This document shows, piece after piece, positions 1 through 8,388 of a stretch of 64,000 bases of DNA. Numbering within the stretch: the stretch's first letter is position 1; each line of letters begins with the position of its first letter. The position numbers and the translations under genes were made by a program. The notes beneath the pieces are model-generated. The model was not told where the DNA came from and searched no databases. It saw only the letters and a list, made by a program, of their open reading frames with translations. Origin of the DNA: Leptospira meyeri (GTDB taxonomy: Bacteria > Spirochaetota > Leptospiria > Leptospirales > Leptospiraceae); contig NZ_SORO01000001.1 of NCBI RefSeq assembly GCF_004368965.1, positions 1,954,001-2,018,000 on the forward strand. Direction: 5' to 3'.

Positions 1-1
1 A

Positions 2-1327
2 ACTGTCACTATGGTAAAAGTTGATAAAAACACAGGAAGACTTTCGATCGAATTACAAGTTCTTGTTCCAGGATTCAACTATGACCTATCACATTGTGGT
101 AAAAAGAAATCCCATGACTGGTGTTTCTTCAGTAGTTACAACTCTGAACAAGCTCACAAAATGTTGGAAGTCGGTGCTTCTAAAAAAGATAAAGACTTTA
201 TCTTAGCATTCAACTGGGTTCGTGCTAAAGAATGTAAAGACCAAGGAAAGGCTTACAATTTTGGTGGTGAATACCTAAACAATTTCAAAGACGAAAACAA
301 ACCTGCCGTTTCAACAAAGTTAAGCGGTGTGAAGATGTTAAATCCGAAAGATTGTCCGGGTATGATGTATTACATGCCAACACCTAAAAGTCCACACGGA
401 ACTGACGTTGACTCTACTGGAGAATACATTGTTGGTGGTGGAAAGTTAGCATCAGTCATTCCAGTTCACTCATTTAGCAAAATGATGGAAGTAAAAGACA
501 AAAAGGAACATCACTCGACTGAAATCGAAGGAATCCCAGTTCTTAAGTATGAATCCACACTTGCTGGTGAAGTACAAAAACCATGCCTTGGTCCATTACA
601 CACTGAGTTCGACGGTCAAGGATATGCTTATACTTCTTGTTTCGTAAGTTCAGAAGTAGTAAAATGGAAACTAGGAACTTGGGAAGTGGTACAACATTTA
701 CCTGCTTATTACAGTGTAGGTCACTTATCGATCGTTGGTGGTAGTTCGACTGAACCTTATGGTAAGTATCTCATTGCCATGAACAAAATTACAAAAGATC
801 GATATCTACCTGTTGGTATGGAGTTACCTCAAAGTGCGCAGCTCTATGATATCTCTTCTGGTAAAGCTGAGTTGTTATCAGACTTCCCAACTGTAGGGGA
901 ACCACACTACTCACAGATGATTCCAGCAAAGTTAATTATGGATAAAACTGCAAAACTCTTCCCTCTCGAAGAAAACAAACATCCATATGCGACTAAAAAT
1001 GAAAACGATGCAAAAATCGTTAGACTTGGAAGTACAATCCATATCTACATGACTGCAATTCGCTCCCATTTCAAACCGGATATCATTGAAGCAAGAACTG
1101 GGGAAACTTTATACTTCCACGTAACCAACTTGGAACAAGATTATGACATCCCTCACGGATTTGCCATCGGAGGAGCACCTAACATGACTAACCTTCTCAT
1201 CATGCCAGGTGAAACTAGAACCTTCAAATGGGTCGCTCCAAAACCAGGTGTGTATCCTTTCTATTGCACAGATTTCTGTTCTGCTCTTCACCAAGAGATG
1301 CAACAGTACATCCGAGTGAATCCATAA
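2..1327 (+). CDS. nosZ: Nitrous oxide reductase NosZ, C-terminal part (5' end outside window)
   Basis: Periplasmic copper enzyme reducing N2O to N2. The reading frame is open from the window edge, so the gene starts upstream; 441 codons plus stop are visible. The last about 100 residues form the cupredoxin CuA domain, with the ligand cluster YCTDFCSALHQEM (C-x3-C-x3-H-x2-M) and an upstream His in IPHGF. Upstream, histidines in GPLHTEF, SVGHLSI and GEPHYSQ fit the CuZ beta-propeller. The neighbours (a NosB-like membrane protein immediately downstream, then nosL, nosD, nosF, nosY) resemble the clade II (Sec-exported) nos layout. The signal peptide that would settle the clade is not visible. Confidence 0.96.
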   Translation, partial: TVTMVKVDKNTGRLSIELQVLVPGFNYDLSHCGKKKSHDWCFFSSYNSEQAHKMLEVGASKKDKDFILAFNWVRAKECKDQGKAYNFGGEYLNNFKDENKPAVSTKLSGVKMLNPKDCPGMMYYMPTPKSPHGTDVDSTGEYIVGGGKLASVIPVHSFSKMMEVKDKKEHHSTEIEGIPVLKYESTLAGEVQKPCLGPLHTEFDGQGYAYTSCFVSSEVVKWKLGTWEVVQHLPAYYSVGHLSIVGGSSTEPYGKYLIAMNKITKDRYLPVGMELPQSAQLYDISSGKAELLSDFPTVGEPHYSQMIPAKLIMDKTAKLFPLEENKHPYATKNENDAKIVRLGSTIHIYMTAIRSHFKPDIIEARTGETLYFHVTNLEQDYDIPHGFAIGGAPNMTNLLIMPGETRTFKWVAPKPGVYPFYCTDFCSALHQEMQQYIRVNP

Positions 1328-1332
1328 CCTAT

Positions 1333-1944
1333 ATGAAAACTTTACTTTTCCAAACGTTAAGTAAAAGAAACCGACTCCTAATCTTAGGAGTCGGTTTGGT
1401 TCTCATTTTAGTCTATTTAATTCCTATTTGGTCCATTTCGATTGCTGCTCCTCAGTATCCTGAAGGGCTTGGAATGCAGATTTGGATTAACAAAATCACT
1501 GGTGCTACACCTTATGATCTCAAAAACATCAATCTTCTGAACCACTACATTGGTATGCAGGAAATTGTTTCGGAATCCATTCCGGAACTTCTTTTTATGC
1601 CGTATGTTCTTGGTTATCTGATCTTTGGCGCATTTATCACAGAACTCTATCCCAAAGTGGGGATGGCAATTCTTGGGATTATTAATTTGATCATTGTAGG
1701 TCTTGTAGGCCTTTCTGATTTTTGGAGATGGGAATACAACTATGGACACAACTTAAATCCGGAAGCACCAATCATAGTAGAAGGAATGGCTTACCAACCG
1801 CCACTTCTTGGCTGCAAGGTAATGTTGAATATTACTGCTTGTAGTTATCCTTCTTATGGTGGTATGATTCTTGGATTAAGTCTCGTCGTATTGGTATATA
1901 TTCTCTGGGATGAAAATCGAAGGAAAAAAACAAATGCAGCTTAA
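1333..1944 (+). CDS. NosB-like integral membrane protein of the nos operon
   Basis: Protein of 203 residues with an N-terminal membrane segment (about 15-38), two or three central hydrophobic segments (about 85-130) and a C-terminal one (about 180-197). It starts 5 bp after the nosZ stop and overlaps the next gene by 11 bp, so it is co-transcribed. A multi-pass membrane protein directly after nosZ is typical of clade II nos clusters, where it is called NosB; its biochemical role is not known. The assignment rests on position and topology. The loop at about 130-175 contains WRWEYNYGHN and two Cys (GCKVM, TACSY) that could bind metal or form a disulphide. An upstream in-frame start at 1228 would lie inside nosZ and is unlikely. 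Confidence 0.75.
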   Translation: MKTLLFQTLSKRNRLLILGVGLVLILVYLIPIWSISIAAPQYPEGLGMQIWINKITGATPYDLKNINLLNHYIGMQEIVSESIPELLFMPYVLGYLIFGAFITELYPKVGMAILGIINLIIVGLVGLSDFWRWEYNYGHNLNPEAPIIVEGMAYQPPLLGCKVMLNITACSYPSYGGMILGLSLVVLVYILWDENRRKKTNAA

Positions 1945-2320
1945 GAGTTTCAAACTAATTTGCATTTTCCTCGCAGCCGCTCTCATGGGCTGTGGGGATG
2001 TTCGTCCAGAACCATTGACTGTGGGCGAAGTAAAATGTAGCCACTGCTCTATGTCGATAGTGGATATGCGATTCCACACCCAACTCATTACATACAAAGG
2101 AAAAAGATATCATTTTGATGCCATTGAATGTATGGAACAATTTCAAAAACAAAAAGATCTAAAAATAGAAAAAATTTGGGTTACCAATTATTTAAATACA
2201 AAAGAAATGATTTCTAAAGAAGAAGCCATCATCATCCATTCCGATAAAATTCGTTCACCAATGGGAGCGGGACTTGCCGCTTTTAAAACTCATGAAGATT
2301 CTTCTCAATTTCAAAACTAA
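1934..2320 (+). CDS. nosL: NosL copper-binding lipoprotein
   Basis: Outer-surface/periplasmic lipoprotein that binds Cu(I) and supplies copper for NosZ assembly. The N-terminus is a lipoprotein signal ending in LMGC. The mature part carries KCSHCSMSI, matching the NosL C-x2-C-x-M copper motif, followed by the conserved region YHFDAIECM. An upstream ATG at 1910 is in frame, but the one at 1934 has a GAAGGA ribosome-binding site about 8 bp upstream and gives a cleaner signal peptide, so it is preferred. The gene overlaps the preceding membrane protein by 11 bp and nosD by about 29 bp. Confidence 0.92.
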   Translation: MQLKSFKLICIFLAAALMGCGDVRPEPLTVGEVKCSHCSMSIVDMRFHTQLITYKGKRYHFDAIECMEQFQKQKDLKIEKIWVTNYLNTKEMISKEEAIIIHSDKIRSPMGAGLAAFKTHEDSSQFQN

Positions 2321-3632
2321 ATGGGTTTGCCAAAAAACCGATTTACATCTTAAACAAAACCAAACGATTCATCTGAATCCTCTTGGTCGGAAAAACTCTT
2401 TATTTTTCCATTCCTTTATACTCATTTTCGTTTTTTCGATTAATCCTGCATTCTCTAAAACCATTACTGTATGTACAAATTGTACGATAAAAAAAGTAAA
2501 GGATGCCATAACCTTTTCTCAAAATGGAGATACAATCAAAATCCAATCAGGTATCTATAAAGAGGGTTTTTTACCCATCACCAAATCAATTTCCATCATT
2601 GGTGAGAATGGTGTGGTGATTGATGGGCTGAAAGAAAAACATGTATTAGGAGTATATGCCAATGGAGTCCGCATTCAAAATTTAAAAGTGATTGGAAGTG
2701 GAATCTCCGATTTAAGTGAATTTGCCGGGGTTCATGCTGAAAAAGTAAAAGATTGTTATTTTGAAAATTTAAGATTAGAAGATAACGTTTATGGATTTTA
2801 TTTAGCCGAAACCACAAATTGCACACTGAAAAACAATACCTCCATTGGAAATGCAGAAAACGAAGTTCTTGGTGGAAACGGGATTCACCTTTGGTCTGCA
2901 AGTCAGAACAAAATTATTGGGAACAAATTAAAAAAACATCGTGATGGAATTTATTTAGAATTTTCTGAACAATTACAAATCGAAGGGAACGAATCCGAAG
3001 AAAACATTCGTTACGGAATGCATTTTATGTTTTCTAGTCATAACCAATTTAACAAAAACATTTTCAAAAATAATTCGGCTGGTGTCGCAGTCATGTATAG
3101 CAAAGACATCACTATGGAAGAAAATGAATTTTTGGATAATTGGGGAGAAAGTTCCAATGGAATTTTACTCAAAGATATTGCAGACAGTTATCTTTCCAAA
3201 AATCGATTTGAAGGGAATACAATTGCTGTTTTTGCCGATGGAATTACCAATATCAATTTTCAAAACAATGATTTTATTAACAATGGATGGGGGATCAAAA
3301 TTCTTGGGAATACAGATTATAATAAAATCATAGATAACAATTTTATAAATAATGTTTTTGATATCAGCACCAATACAAAATCAACCACCAATGTTTTTTC
3401 TAAAAATTATTGGGATCACTATGAGGGATATGATTTAGATAAAGATCAAATTGGAGATATTCCACATAAAACCATTCATTTTTTCGGATACTGGATTGCA
3501 GTGTATCCATTTCTTATGGTACTTTATGAATCTCCAGTGGTTCTTTTTTTACAAGGAATCGAAAAAGCATTCCCCATAGTAACACCAATTGAATTTGAAG
3601 ACCAACATCCAAGGATGAAGGAAAGAATATGA
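2292..3632 (+). CDS. nosD: NosD, periplasmic copper-maturation beta-helix protein
   Basis: Right-handed parallel beta-helix protein needed, together with NosF and NosY, for CuZ-site maturation of NosZ. Many short repeats of the NosD/PbH1 type are visible (runs such as NKIIGNKLKKHRDGIYLE and NCTLKNNTSIGN), and the tail ends in a proline/hydrophobic region. A hydrophobic export segment lies at about residues 35-55 (SFILIFVFSINPAFS) after an unusually long basic leader. The start is uncertain: ATG 2292 and ATG 2274 both lie inside nosL, and no later ATG, GTG or TTG fits well. The stop overlaps the nosF start by ATGA. Cysteines in VCTNCTIKK near the mature N-terminus may bind copper (inference). 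Confidence 0.92.
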   Translation: MKILLNFKTKWVCQKTDLHLKQNQTIHLNPLGRKNSLFFHSFILIFVFSINPAFSKTITVCTNCTIKKVKDAITFSQNGDTIKIQSGIYKEGFLPITKSISIIGENGVVIDGLKEKHVLGVYANGVRIQNLKVIGSGISDLSEFAGVHAEKVKDCYFENLRLEDNVYGFYLAETTNCTLKNNTSIGNAENEVLGGNGIHLWSASQNKIIGNKLKKHRDGIYLEFSEQLQIEGNESEENIRYGMHFMFSSHNQFNKNIFKNNSAGVAVMYSKDITMEENEFLDNWGESSNGILLKDIADSYLSKNRFEGNTIAVFADGITNINFQNNDFINNGWGIKILGNTDYNKIIDNNFINNVFDISTNTKSTTNVFSKNYWDHYEGYDLDKDQIGDIPHKTIHFFGYWIAVYPFLMVLYESPVVLFLQGIEKAFPIVTPIEFEDQHPRMKERI

Positions 3633-4336
3633 TAGAAGTAAAAAATCTTACGATCAGTTATGGGAGAAATTCTGTTGCAGTTAAAGATGTAAATTTCCAA
3701 ACAGATTCAGGGAATATTCTTTCCATCATTGGCCCCAATGGCTCTGGTAAAAGTTCCCTTATCAAAGGAATTCTTGGGTTGGTCCAACCAATCGCAGGAG
3801 AAATTTTATTTCAAAGTAAAAATGGAAAACCACATACCATCGGTTATATGCCACAAACACCTCGTTTCCCAACAAATATCAAAGTGAGAGAACTAATTTC
3901 TTTTTTTAAAAAACTAGAACCAGTAGAAGAAGAACGATTTCAAAACCTTTTATCAATTTTAGAGATAAATAACCACATGGATAAAAAAATTGGATCTCTA
4001 TCTGGGGGAACCAAACAAAAAATCAGCATCCTCCAGTGTTTTTCTTCCAAAAAAGATCTCTATGTGATTGATGAACCCACTGCAAGTTTAGATCCATATA
4101 TCTCGCATTTACTAAAATCACTTTTGGTCGAAAAGAAAAAAGAAGGTTCTCTTGTCATATTTTCAACCCATATATTAAAAGAATTACAAGAATTAGCTGA
4201 TCGATTTCTTCTTTTATCAGAAGGTTCCATTTTGATTGATGATTCTCCCATAAATTTCCTTAGCAAAAACAACAAAACTGATTTAGATCAGGCATTGATG
4301 AATTTCTGGAATGAGGAATACAAAACAAAACTATGA
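3629..4336 (+). CDS. nosF: NosF, ATP-binding protein of the NosDFY complex
   Basis: Cytoplasmic ABC ATPase of 235 residues. Walker A is GPNGSGKSS (about 34-42), the signature is LSGGTKQK, Walker B is LYVIDEPTASLD, and the switch His is in FSTHIL. The start ATG shares its bases with the nosD stop (ATGA), and the stop is likewise fused to the nosY start, so the three are translationally coupled. It powers NosY, and the complex is thought to drive copper-sulphur cluster assembly in the periplasm. A ribosome-binding site AAGGAAAG lies just upstream. Confidence 0.95.
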   Translation: MIEVKNLTISYGRNSVAVKDVNFQTDSGNILSIIGPNGSGKSSLIKGILGLVQPIAGEILFQSKNGKPHTIGYMPQTPRFPTNIKVRELISFFKKLEPVEEERFQNLLSILEINNHMDKKIGSLSGGTKQKISILQCFSSKKDLYVIDEPTASLDPYISHLLKSLLVEKKKEGSLVIFSTHILKELQELADRFLLLSEGSILIDDSPINFLSKNNKTDLDQALMNFWNEEYKTKL

Positions 4337-5118
4337 AAGAGATATTATTTTTCGAAATTAAAGAAAATATACGTAGTCGTTGGGTATTTATCTACTCCGG
4401 CTTACTTGTCCTTGTGATGATGATTTTAAGTTTTTTTGGGGATCAAAATGGAATTCGTTTGCTCGTAAGCACAATGAACTTAACTCTCATTGTGATCCCA
4501 CTATTTTCCATTACATTCTCAGGAATGTCTTTTTTAGAATCGATGCCATTTTCCGAAGTTTTACTATCAAAATCGGTTAGCAGAAGTTCCCTTTTTTTGG
4601 GAAAGTATTTAGGAATCACAATATCTCTCTCCTTAGGTCTGTTATTCGGACTTGGAATTCCAGGTTTGTTTCTTTTTTCTAATGACCCAAAATTTCTATT
4701 TTTATTTTTTGAATTAATTTTTTTTGGAATCTTCTTAACCTGTATATTCGTTGCCATTGCATTTTTAATTTCTTCTTTTATTAGAAGAGGAGAAATTGTA
4801 CTAACGGTTTCACTTTTAGTTTGGTTGTACTTTTTTATTTTCTTTGATGCTTTGGTATTCATCTTCAGTTTATACTTAGGTGATTATCCAATAGAAATTC
4901 CTTCTCTCATTGTGATCTTACTCAATCCCATCGACTTAATCAGAATTCTTCTAATTCTACAAACTAGCTCCTCTGCTCTTCTCGGTTTTTCGGGAGCGTT
5001 ATTATTAAAACAACTCGGTTTGTATGGAGTTTTAGGAATTACGATTTTGTTTTTATCTTTATGGATTACTATTCCACTTCTCATTTCTTTTAAACGATTC
5101 CAAAAAAGAAATTTTTGA
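4333..5118 (+). CDS. nosY: NosY, membrane permease of the NosDFY complex
   Basis: Protein of 261 residues with six hydrophobic segments, typical of the ABC-2-like NosY permease: a short cytoplasmic N-terminus followed by membrane helices at about 20-37, 50-70, 100-120, 130-155, 165-195 and 230-255. It partners NosF (4-bp overlap) and periplasmic NosD. It is the last gene of the recognisable nos run: a 92-bp spacer follows, containing two FNR-type palindromes. No nosR, nosX or cytochrome gene is seen to the right, so electron donors must lie to the left of the window or elsewhere. Confidence 0.93.
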   Translation: MKEILFFEIKENIRSRWVFIYSGLLVLVMMILSFFGDQNGIRLLVSTMNLTLIVIPLFSITFSGMSFLESMPFSEVLLSKSVSRSSLFLGKYLGITISLSLGLLFGLGIPGLFLFSNDPKFLFLFFELIFFGIFLTCIFVAIAFLISSFIRRGEIVLTVSLLVWLYFFIFFDALVFIFSLYLGDYPIEIPSLIVILLNPIDLIRILLILQTSSSALLGFSGALLLKQLGLYGVLGITILFLSLWITIPLLISFKRFQKRNF

Positions 5119-5121
5119 AAT

Positions 5122-5168
5122 TTGATTTATATCAATTGAGTTATTTGTATGCTCTTGATTTAGATCAT
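5122..5168 (+). promoter_or_regulatory. Tandem FNR/CRP-family operator sites
   Basis: A perfect FNR-type palindrome TTGAT-TTAT-ATCAA lies at 5122-5135. A second with one mismatch, TTGAT-TTAG-ATCAT, lies at 5155-5168. Their centres are 33 bp apart, three helical turns. A -10-like TAGAAT at 5191-5196 would place transcription start near 5203, with the second site centred at about -41.5, the classical class II activator position. The target is the 5211 gene and possibly the two genes after it. A DNR/NNR-type NO-responsive regulator uses the same consensus and cannot be distinguished. Confidence 0.75.
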
Positions 5169-5210
5169 TGAAAAACAAAGAGGAGCCTTGTAGAATGATA
5201 TTCAATCACC

Positions 5211-5624
5211 ATGAAACGTTGGTTACAAATAGCCTCGGTTTTGATCCTACTTCCATTTATAGGCAAAATCCTATTTTTGGAAACTGGATTACTTGCCCAG
5301 TCTATGTACCGACTTTCAATGGTTTGTCATTGCAACCATGGCTCCAAAAATGAAATCCATAAAGAAGAGGATTCACCTAATTCCAAACGAATCGTTTGCC
5401 ATCTAACAAAAGACTCTGGTTCTCATGTATGTTCCTGTGCGAAAAAAAAATCAGCAACGAAAGTTCTCCAATCACAATCCATGAACCCAAGTTTCGCAAC
5501 AGATACAAAATTTAATCCACACATCACTTATGATGTTGTCATCATTGCATTCCAAGCAGGTGCCCACCTACAGAACGGATTCGCACACTTACCTTACAAA
5601 CCGCCAAAACAACTCCATTCCTAA
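5211..5624 (+). CDS. Small exported Cys/His-rich protein next to the nos operon
   Basis: Protein of 137 residues, not recognised as a known family. It has a hydrophobic N-terminal export or anchor segment (about 5-30). Two clusters follow: MVCHCNHGS at about 37-45 and CHLTKDSGSHVCSCAKKK at about 63-80, giving five Cys and three His in a short span, as in small metal-binding proteins. ATG 5211 is the only start in the frame after a stop at 5196-5198, and it has no ribosome-binding site. An AGGAG at 5181 instead suits ATG 5195 in another frame, whose 53-residue product has no recognisable features. Two FNR-type sites lie upstream. A role in copper handling for NosZ is inference from context and ligands. 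Confidence 0.75.
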   Translation: MKRWLQIASVLILLPFIGKILFLETGLLAQSMYRLSMVCHCNHGSKNEIHKEEDSPNSKRIVCHLTKDSGSHVCSCAKKKSATKVLQSQSMNPSFATDTKFNPHITYDVVIIAFQAGAHLQNGFAHLPYKPPKQLHS

Positions 5625-5728
5625 AATTTAGAGAATGAATCAGTTCCTTTTAAAGGGAAAATTTGAAAATCAATTAGGCTAACGAATCTGAAAAGTTTAG
5701 TCCTTGGAATCTATAAAAAGGTAATTTT

Positions 5729-6514
5729 ATGTTTAAAAATTTATTATCCATCTCTCTCGTATGTTTGGTTCTATCACAATGTAGTTTAGCAAAAAATACA
5801 GAAGCAAACAACACTTCCAATTTACTTTCGCTTCTTGTAGCAGCTAATAGCAACCCTGGTTGTTCTATTTCTACTACAGCAGCGATTCCCAGTAATCTCA
5901 CTCAAGTGGAAAGTAAACCAAGAAGCAAATATACAATCTCTGCTTGTGACGAAGCCGGATTTGCCAATTTAGGTTTAAGTCAAAGTGAAGTAACAAAAGG
6001 TGCCACAGGAACCAGCAGTACATCTGTTTTGTTTACAACTAATGATGTGATGCTTGCCACAAACAAAGGCGGAACCAGTATCGAAGTTTCTTTTATAATG
6101 AACTCTGCATCAAGCTCACTTGATGTCACTGCCTATGGAACAGGGAGTCCTTTAAGTGGTCCAACTTATCGTTTAATTGCTGGAGCTCAAACTCAGTATA
6201 AAAATGCATCCGGTGTGTTTGGCAACACAGGAAAAGGTGGTTCCGTTTCTGCACCAATTCCAACAACAGGAACAACTCAAACTTATTGTTTGGACTTTCA
6301 ATACACAATGGGAGGTTCACGATTCTTAAATGGTTTTAACAAACCTTGTTCGGAACTCACGGATACAGAAAGAGGATCTATGTCTTATTATCCGATCATG
6401 CAAATGATGAACGTTCCTATGTATACAGGCGGGAATCGATTGGGATTTGTATTGAATGGAGTTACCATTACTTCTTTCACAGTTGGTTCTATAGTATCAA
6501 ATACAGAAATGTAA
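5729..6514 (+). CDS. Hypothetical leptospiral-type lipoprotein
   Basis: Protein of 261 residues with a lipoprotein signal ending LSQC at about residue 17, followed by the low-complexity leptospiral-style segment SNLLSLLVAANSN. The mature part is rich in Ser, Thr and Gly and probably beta-structured. Four further Cys (in NPGCSIS, SACDEAG, TYCLDF and KPCSEL) could form two disulphides. The C-terminal part has MQMMNVPM. It lies 104 bp after the Cys/His-rich gene and 77 bp before the copper-chaperone fusion gene. No catalytic motif was seen. An outer-membrane-attached function connected with the flanking copper proteins is possible but only contextual. Confidence 0.75.
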   Translation: MFKNLLSISLVCLVLSQCSLAKNTEANNTSNLLSLLVAANSNPGCSISTTAAIPSNLTQVESKPRSKYTISACDEAGFANLGLSQSEVTKGATGTSSTSVLFTTNDVMLATNKGGTSIEVSFIMNSASSSLDVTAYGTGSPLSGPTYRLIAGAQTQYKNASGVFGNTGKGGSVSAPIPTTGTTQTYCLDFQYTMGGSRFLNGFNKPCSELTDTERGSMSYYPIMQMMNVPMYTGGNRLGFVLNGVTITSFTVGSIVSNTEM

Positions 6515-6591
6515 TTTCTCTCTCCAAACACTTGTCATACTGGTGAATTAAGTAGCCAGTATGATTTTTTGGAAAAGGATAACCCAAACAA

Positions 6592-8202
6592 ATGAAACTT
6601 AAACACATACTCATTTTATTTCTAATCACCACTCCTCTGATTTCCAAAGAGGTCAAAATTGAGAATGCTTATATCAAATATACATCCTCATCAACTTCTG
6701 TTGTTTATCTCACCTTAAATAACGAAACAAACATAGAAAAAAAACTAGTCCAAGCCAAATCAAACATAGCTGACCGAGTCGAGTTATATACGATGTTACC
6801 TTCTGATACGGGATTGAAAATGATTCCTGTTTCCGAAATTCCAATTCCCAAAAATGCTATGACACATCTCACTCCAAGAGGATTTCATATCATGCTCTTT
6901 GGAATCAAATCTCCTTTAAAACTAAAAGAGTCCATTCCGTTTCGTTTTGTTTTTTCTGATGGATCCGAACTACAAACCAATATCTCGATTGAAACTTTTT
7001 CACCAAACAAAGATTCAAACAATAAATCAAATTCATTCAAAAAAGTAGAAACAGGAAATACCAACAATGTTTCACAAAATTCAGATGAAGTCGATATGTC
7101 CAACTTCGATCCCAAAGGACAAACTAACGAAGACCATTCGGAACATGATCATTCTAACCATGAGGGACATGAGCACCACAACCGTGCCGACATGTTGGCA
7201 CCAGCAGGAATTATGAATCCACATATCCACGAAAAAGGAAAGTGGATGATAGATTATCGTTATATGGGAATGAAAATGTGGGGTTTACAATCTGGAAGTA
7301 CCGGACTCAGTGACCTTGGAACTTTGTATTTTCCTTTTACAGATCCTACTGTCGCTATGCCAACAGGAAGCTTGATAACAGGTTCGCCAATTGGAACCAC
7401 TATACCCACATTATCATCTAACAAATATAATTACATGTCTGTACCAACAGATATGGTTATGGAAATGAATATGGTGAGTGCCATGACTTCTATTTCTGAT
7501 AAATGGATGATTATGTTTATGGTTCCTGCAGTAAAAAACAAAATGACGATGTTATCCAGTAACTTTGACAGAGCACCTATGAGTTCTGCCGGAATTGGCG
7601 ATGTTAGTTTTAGTACTGCCTATCGATTGATCAAAACAGAACATCAGAATTTTTTTACAGGAATGGGAATTTCTCTTCCCACGGGTTCCATTGATGAAAG
7701 AGACAATATGCCTATGATGGGAAAACAAAAAGTACCTTACAATATGCAACCTGGAGTTGGAACTTATAGTTTATTACCCCAACTTTCGTATAACGGAAAT
7801 TATAAGAGAATATCTTGGGGAGCACAATCACAAGCAAACTTACGGATCGGAAAAAATGATAATAACTACAGATTCGGAAATCGATACGAAATTTCTGGAT
7901 GGTTATCCTTTCTTGTTCATGAAAGTACATCGATCTCCTTTCGTGTAGCAAAGCAAAGGTGGTTGAATCTCCAAGGAATGGACGCAACTCTTGACCCAAA
8001 GATGGACCCACAAAATGATCCTTATCGTCAAGGTGGAATGCGAAGTGACCTTTTCATTGGTGTTAACTTTCTTATCACAAGTGGAGTTTTTCAAGGTGCC
8101 CGATTTGGTTTTGAATATGGAAAACCCTTCCATCAAAATTTAAACGGTCCCCAACTGGCAACAAAAGAACTCATCAATGTATTTGTTTCCTTTACATTTT
8201 AG
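6592..8202 (+). CDS. PCu(A)C copper chaperone domain fused to a Met-rich outer-membrane barrel-like protein
   Basis: Protein of 536 residues in three parts. A signal peptide (1-19) precedes a PCu(A)C-type domain (about 20-135), where M77-x21-H99-x-M101 matches the family copper motif; the position of the first ligand (residue 66) is Tyr rather than His. A linker follows with a His-rich patch at about 181-197 (EDHSEHDHSNHEGHEHHN). The C-terminal 335 residues look like a beta-barrel of the transporter/MetA-pathway porin type: alternating aromatic/polar strands and a terminal FVSFTF. They are unusually Met-rich (MGMKMW, MVMEMNM, WMIMFMV, NMPMMG). I infer an outer-membrane copper uptake or export protein with its own periplasmic chaperone, serving copper enzymes such as NosZ. 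Confidence 0.82.
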   Translation: MKLKHILILFLITTPLISKEVKIENAYIKYTSSSTSVVYLTLNNETNIEKKLVQAKSNIADRVELYTMLPSDTGLKMIPVSEIPIPKNAMTHLTPRGFHIMLFGIKSPLKLKESIPFRFVFSDGSELQTNISIETFSPNKDSNNKSNSFKKVETGNTNNVSQNSDEVDMSNFDPKGQTNEDHSEHDHSNHEGHEHHNRADMLAPAGIMNPHIHEKGKWMIDYRYMGMKMWGLQSGSTGLSDLGTLYFPFTDPTVAMPTGSLITGSPIGTTIPTLSSNKYNYMSVPTDMVMEMNMVSAMTSISDKWMIMFMVPAVKNKMTMLSSNFDRAPMSSAGIGDVSFSTAYRLIKTEHQNFFTGMGISLPTGSIDERDNMPMMGKQKVPYNMQPGVGTYSLLPQLSYNGNYKRISWGAQSQANLRIGKNDNNYRFGNRYEISGWLSFLVHESTSISFRVAKQRWLNLQGMDATLDPKMDPQNDPYRQGGMRSDLFIGVNFLITSGVFQGARFGFEYGKPFHQNLNGPQLATKELINVFVSFTF

Positions 8203-8223
8203 AAATTGTTTCTGTTCTTTTTG

Positions 8224-8296
8224 GGCGCACATCTCCGGCTCGTCGCTACAATCTTTCCTTTCAGGAAAGGATTTCCGCTTTGATCCGGGGCGCAAG
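8224..8296 (-). repeat. Structured intergenic repeat, copy 1
   Basis: Read on the minus strand, this GC-rich block starts GCGCCCC and contains AGCGGAAATCCTTTCC, a short loop, then GGAAAGATTGTAGCGA, and ends in GCGCCC. The core forms a hairpin of CTTTCC with GGAAAG. The same two half-motifs occur in the opposite orientation at 9812-9880, so this is a repeat family rather than a simple terminator. The block follows the copper-chaperone gene (stop 8202) and precedes a GNAT gene. No coding potential seen. Confidence 0.7.
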
Positions 8297-8388
8297 GTTA
8301 CAAAAAATTCTCTATTGACGAATCAAGTATATCTTTAAAAAAATTAGATAGATTTCTATTTTAATCTAAGGACGCACTTTTTTATCAT

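Noticed and set aside
5195..5353. ATG with a well-spaced AGGAG giving a 53-residue frame before the Cys/His-rich gene.
   Set aside because: No domain-like features, and the overlapping 137-residue frame has an export segment and Cys/His clusters; kept only as a possible leader peptide.
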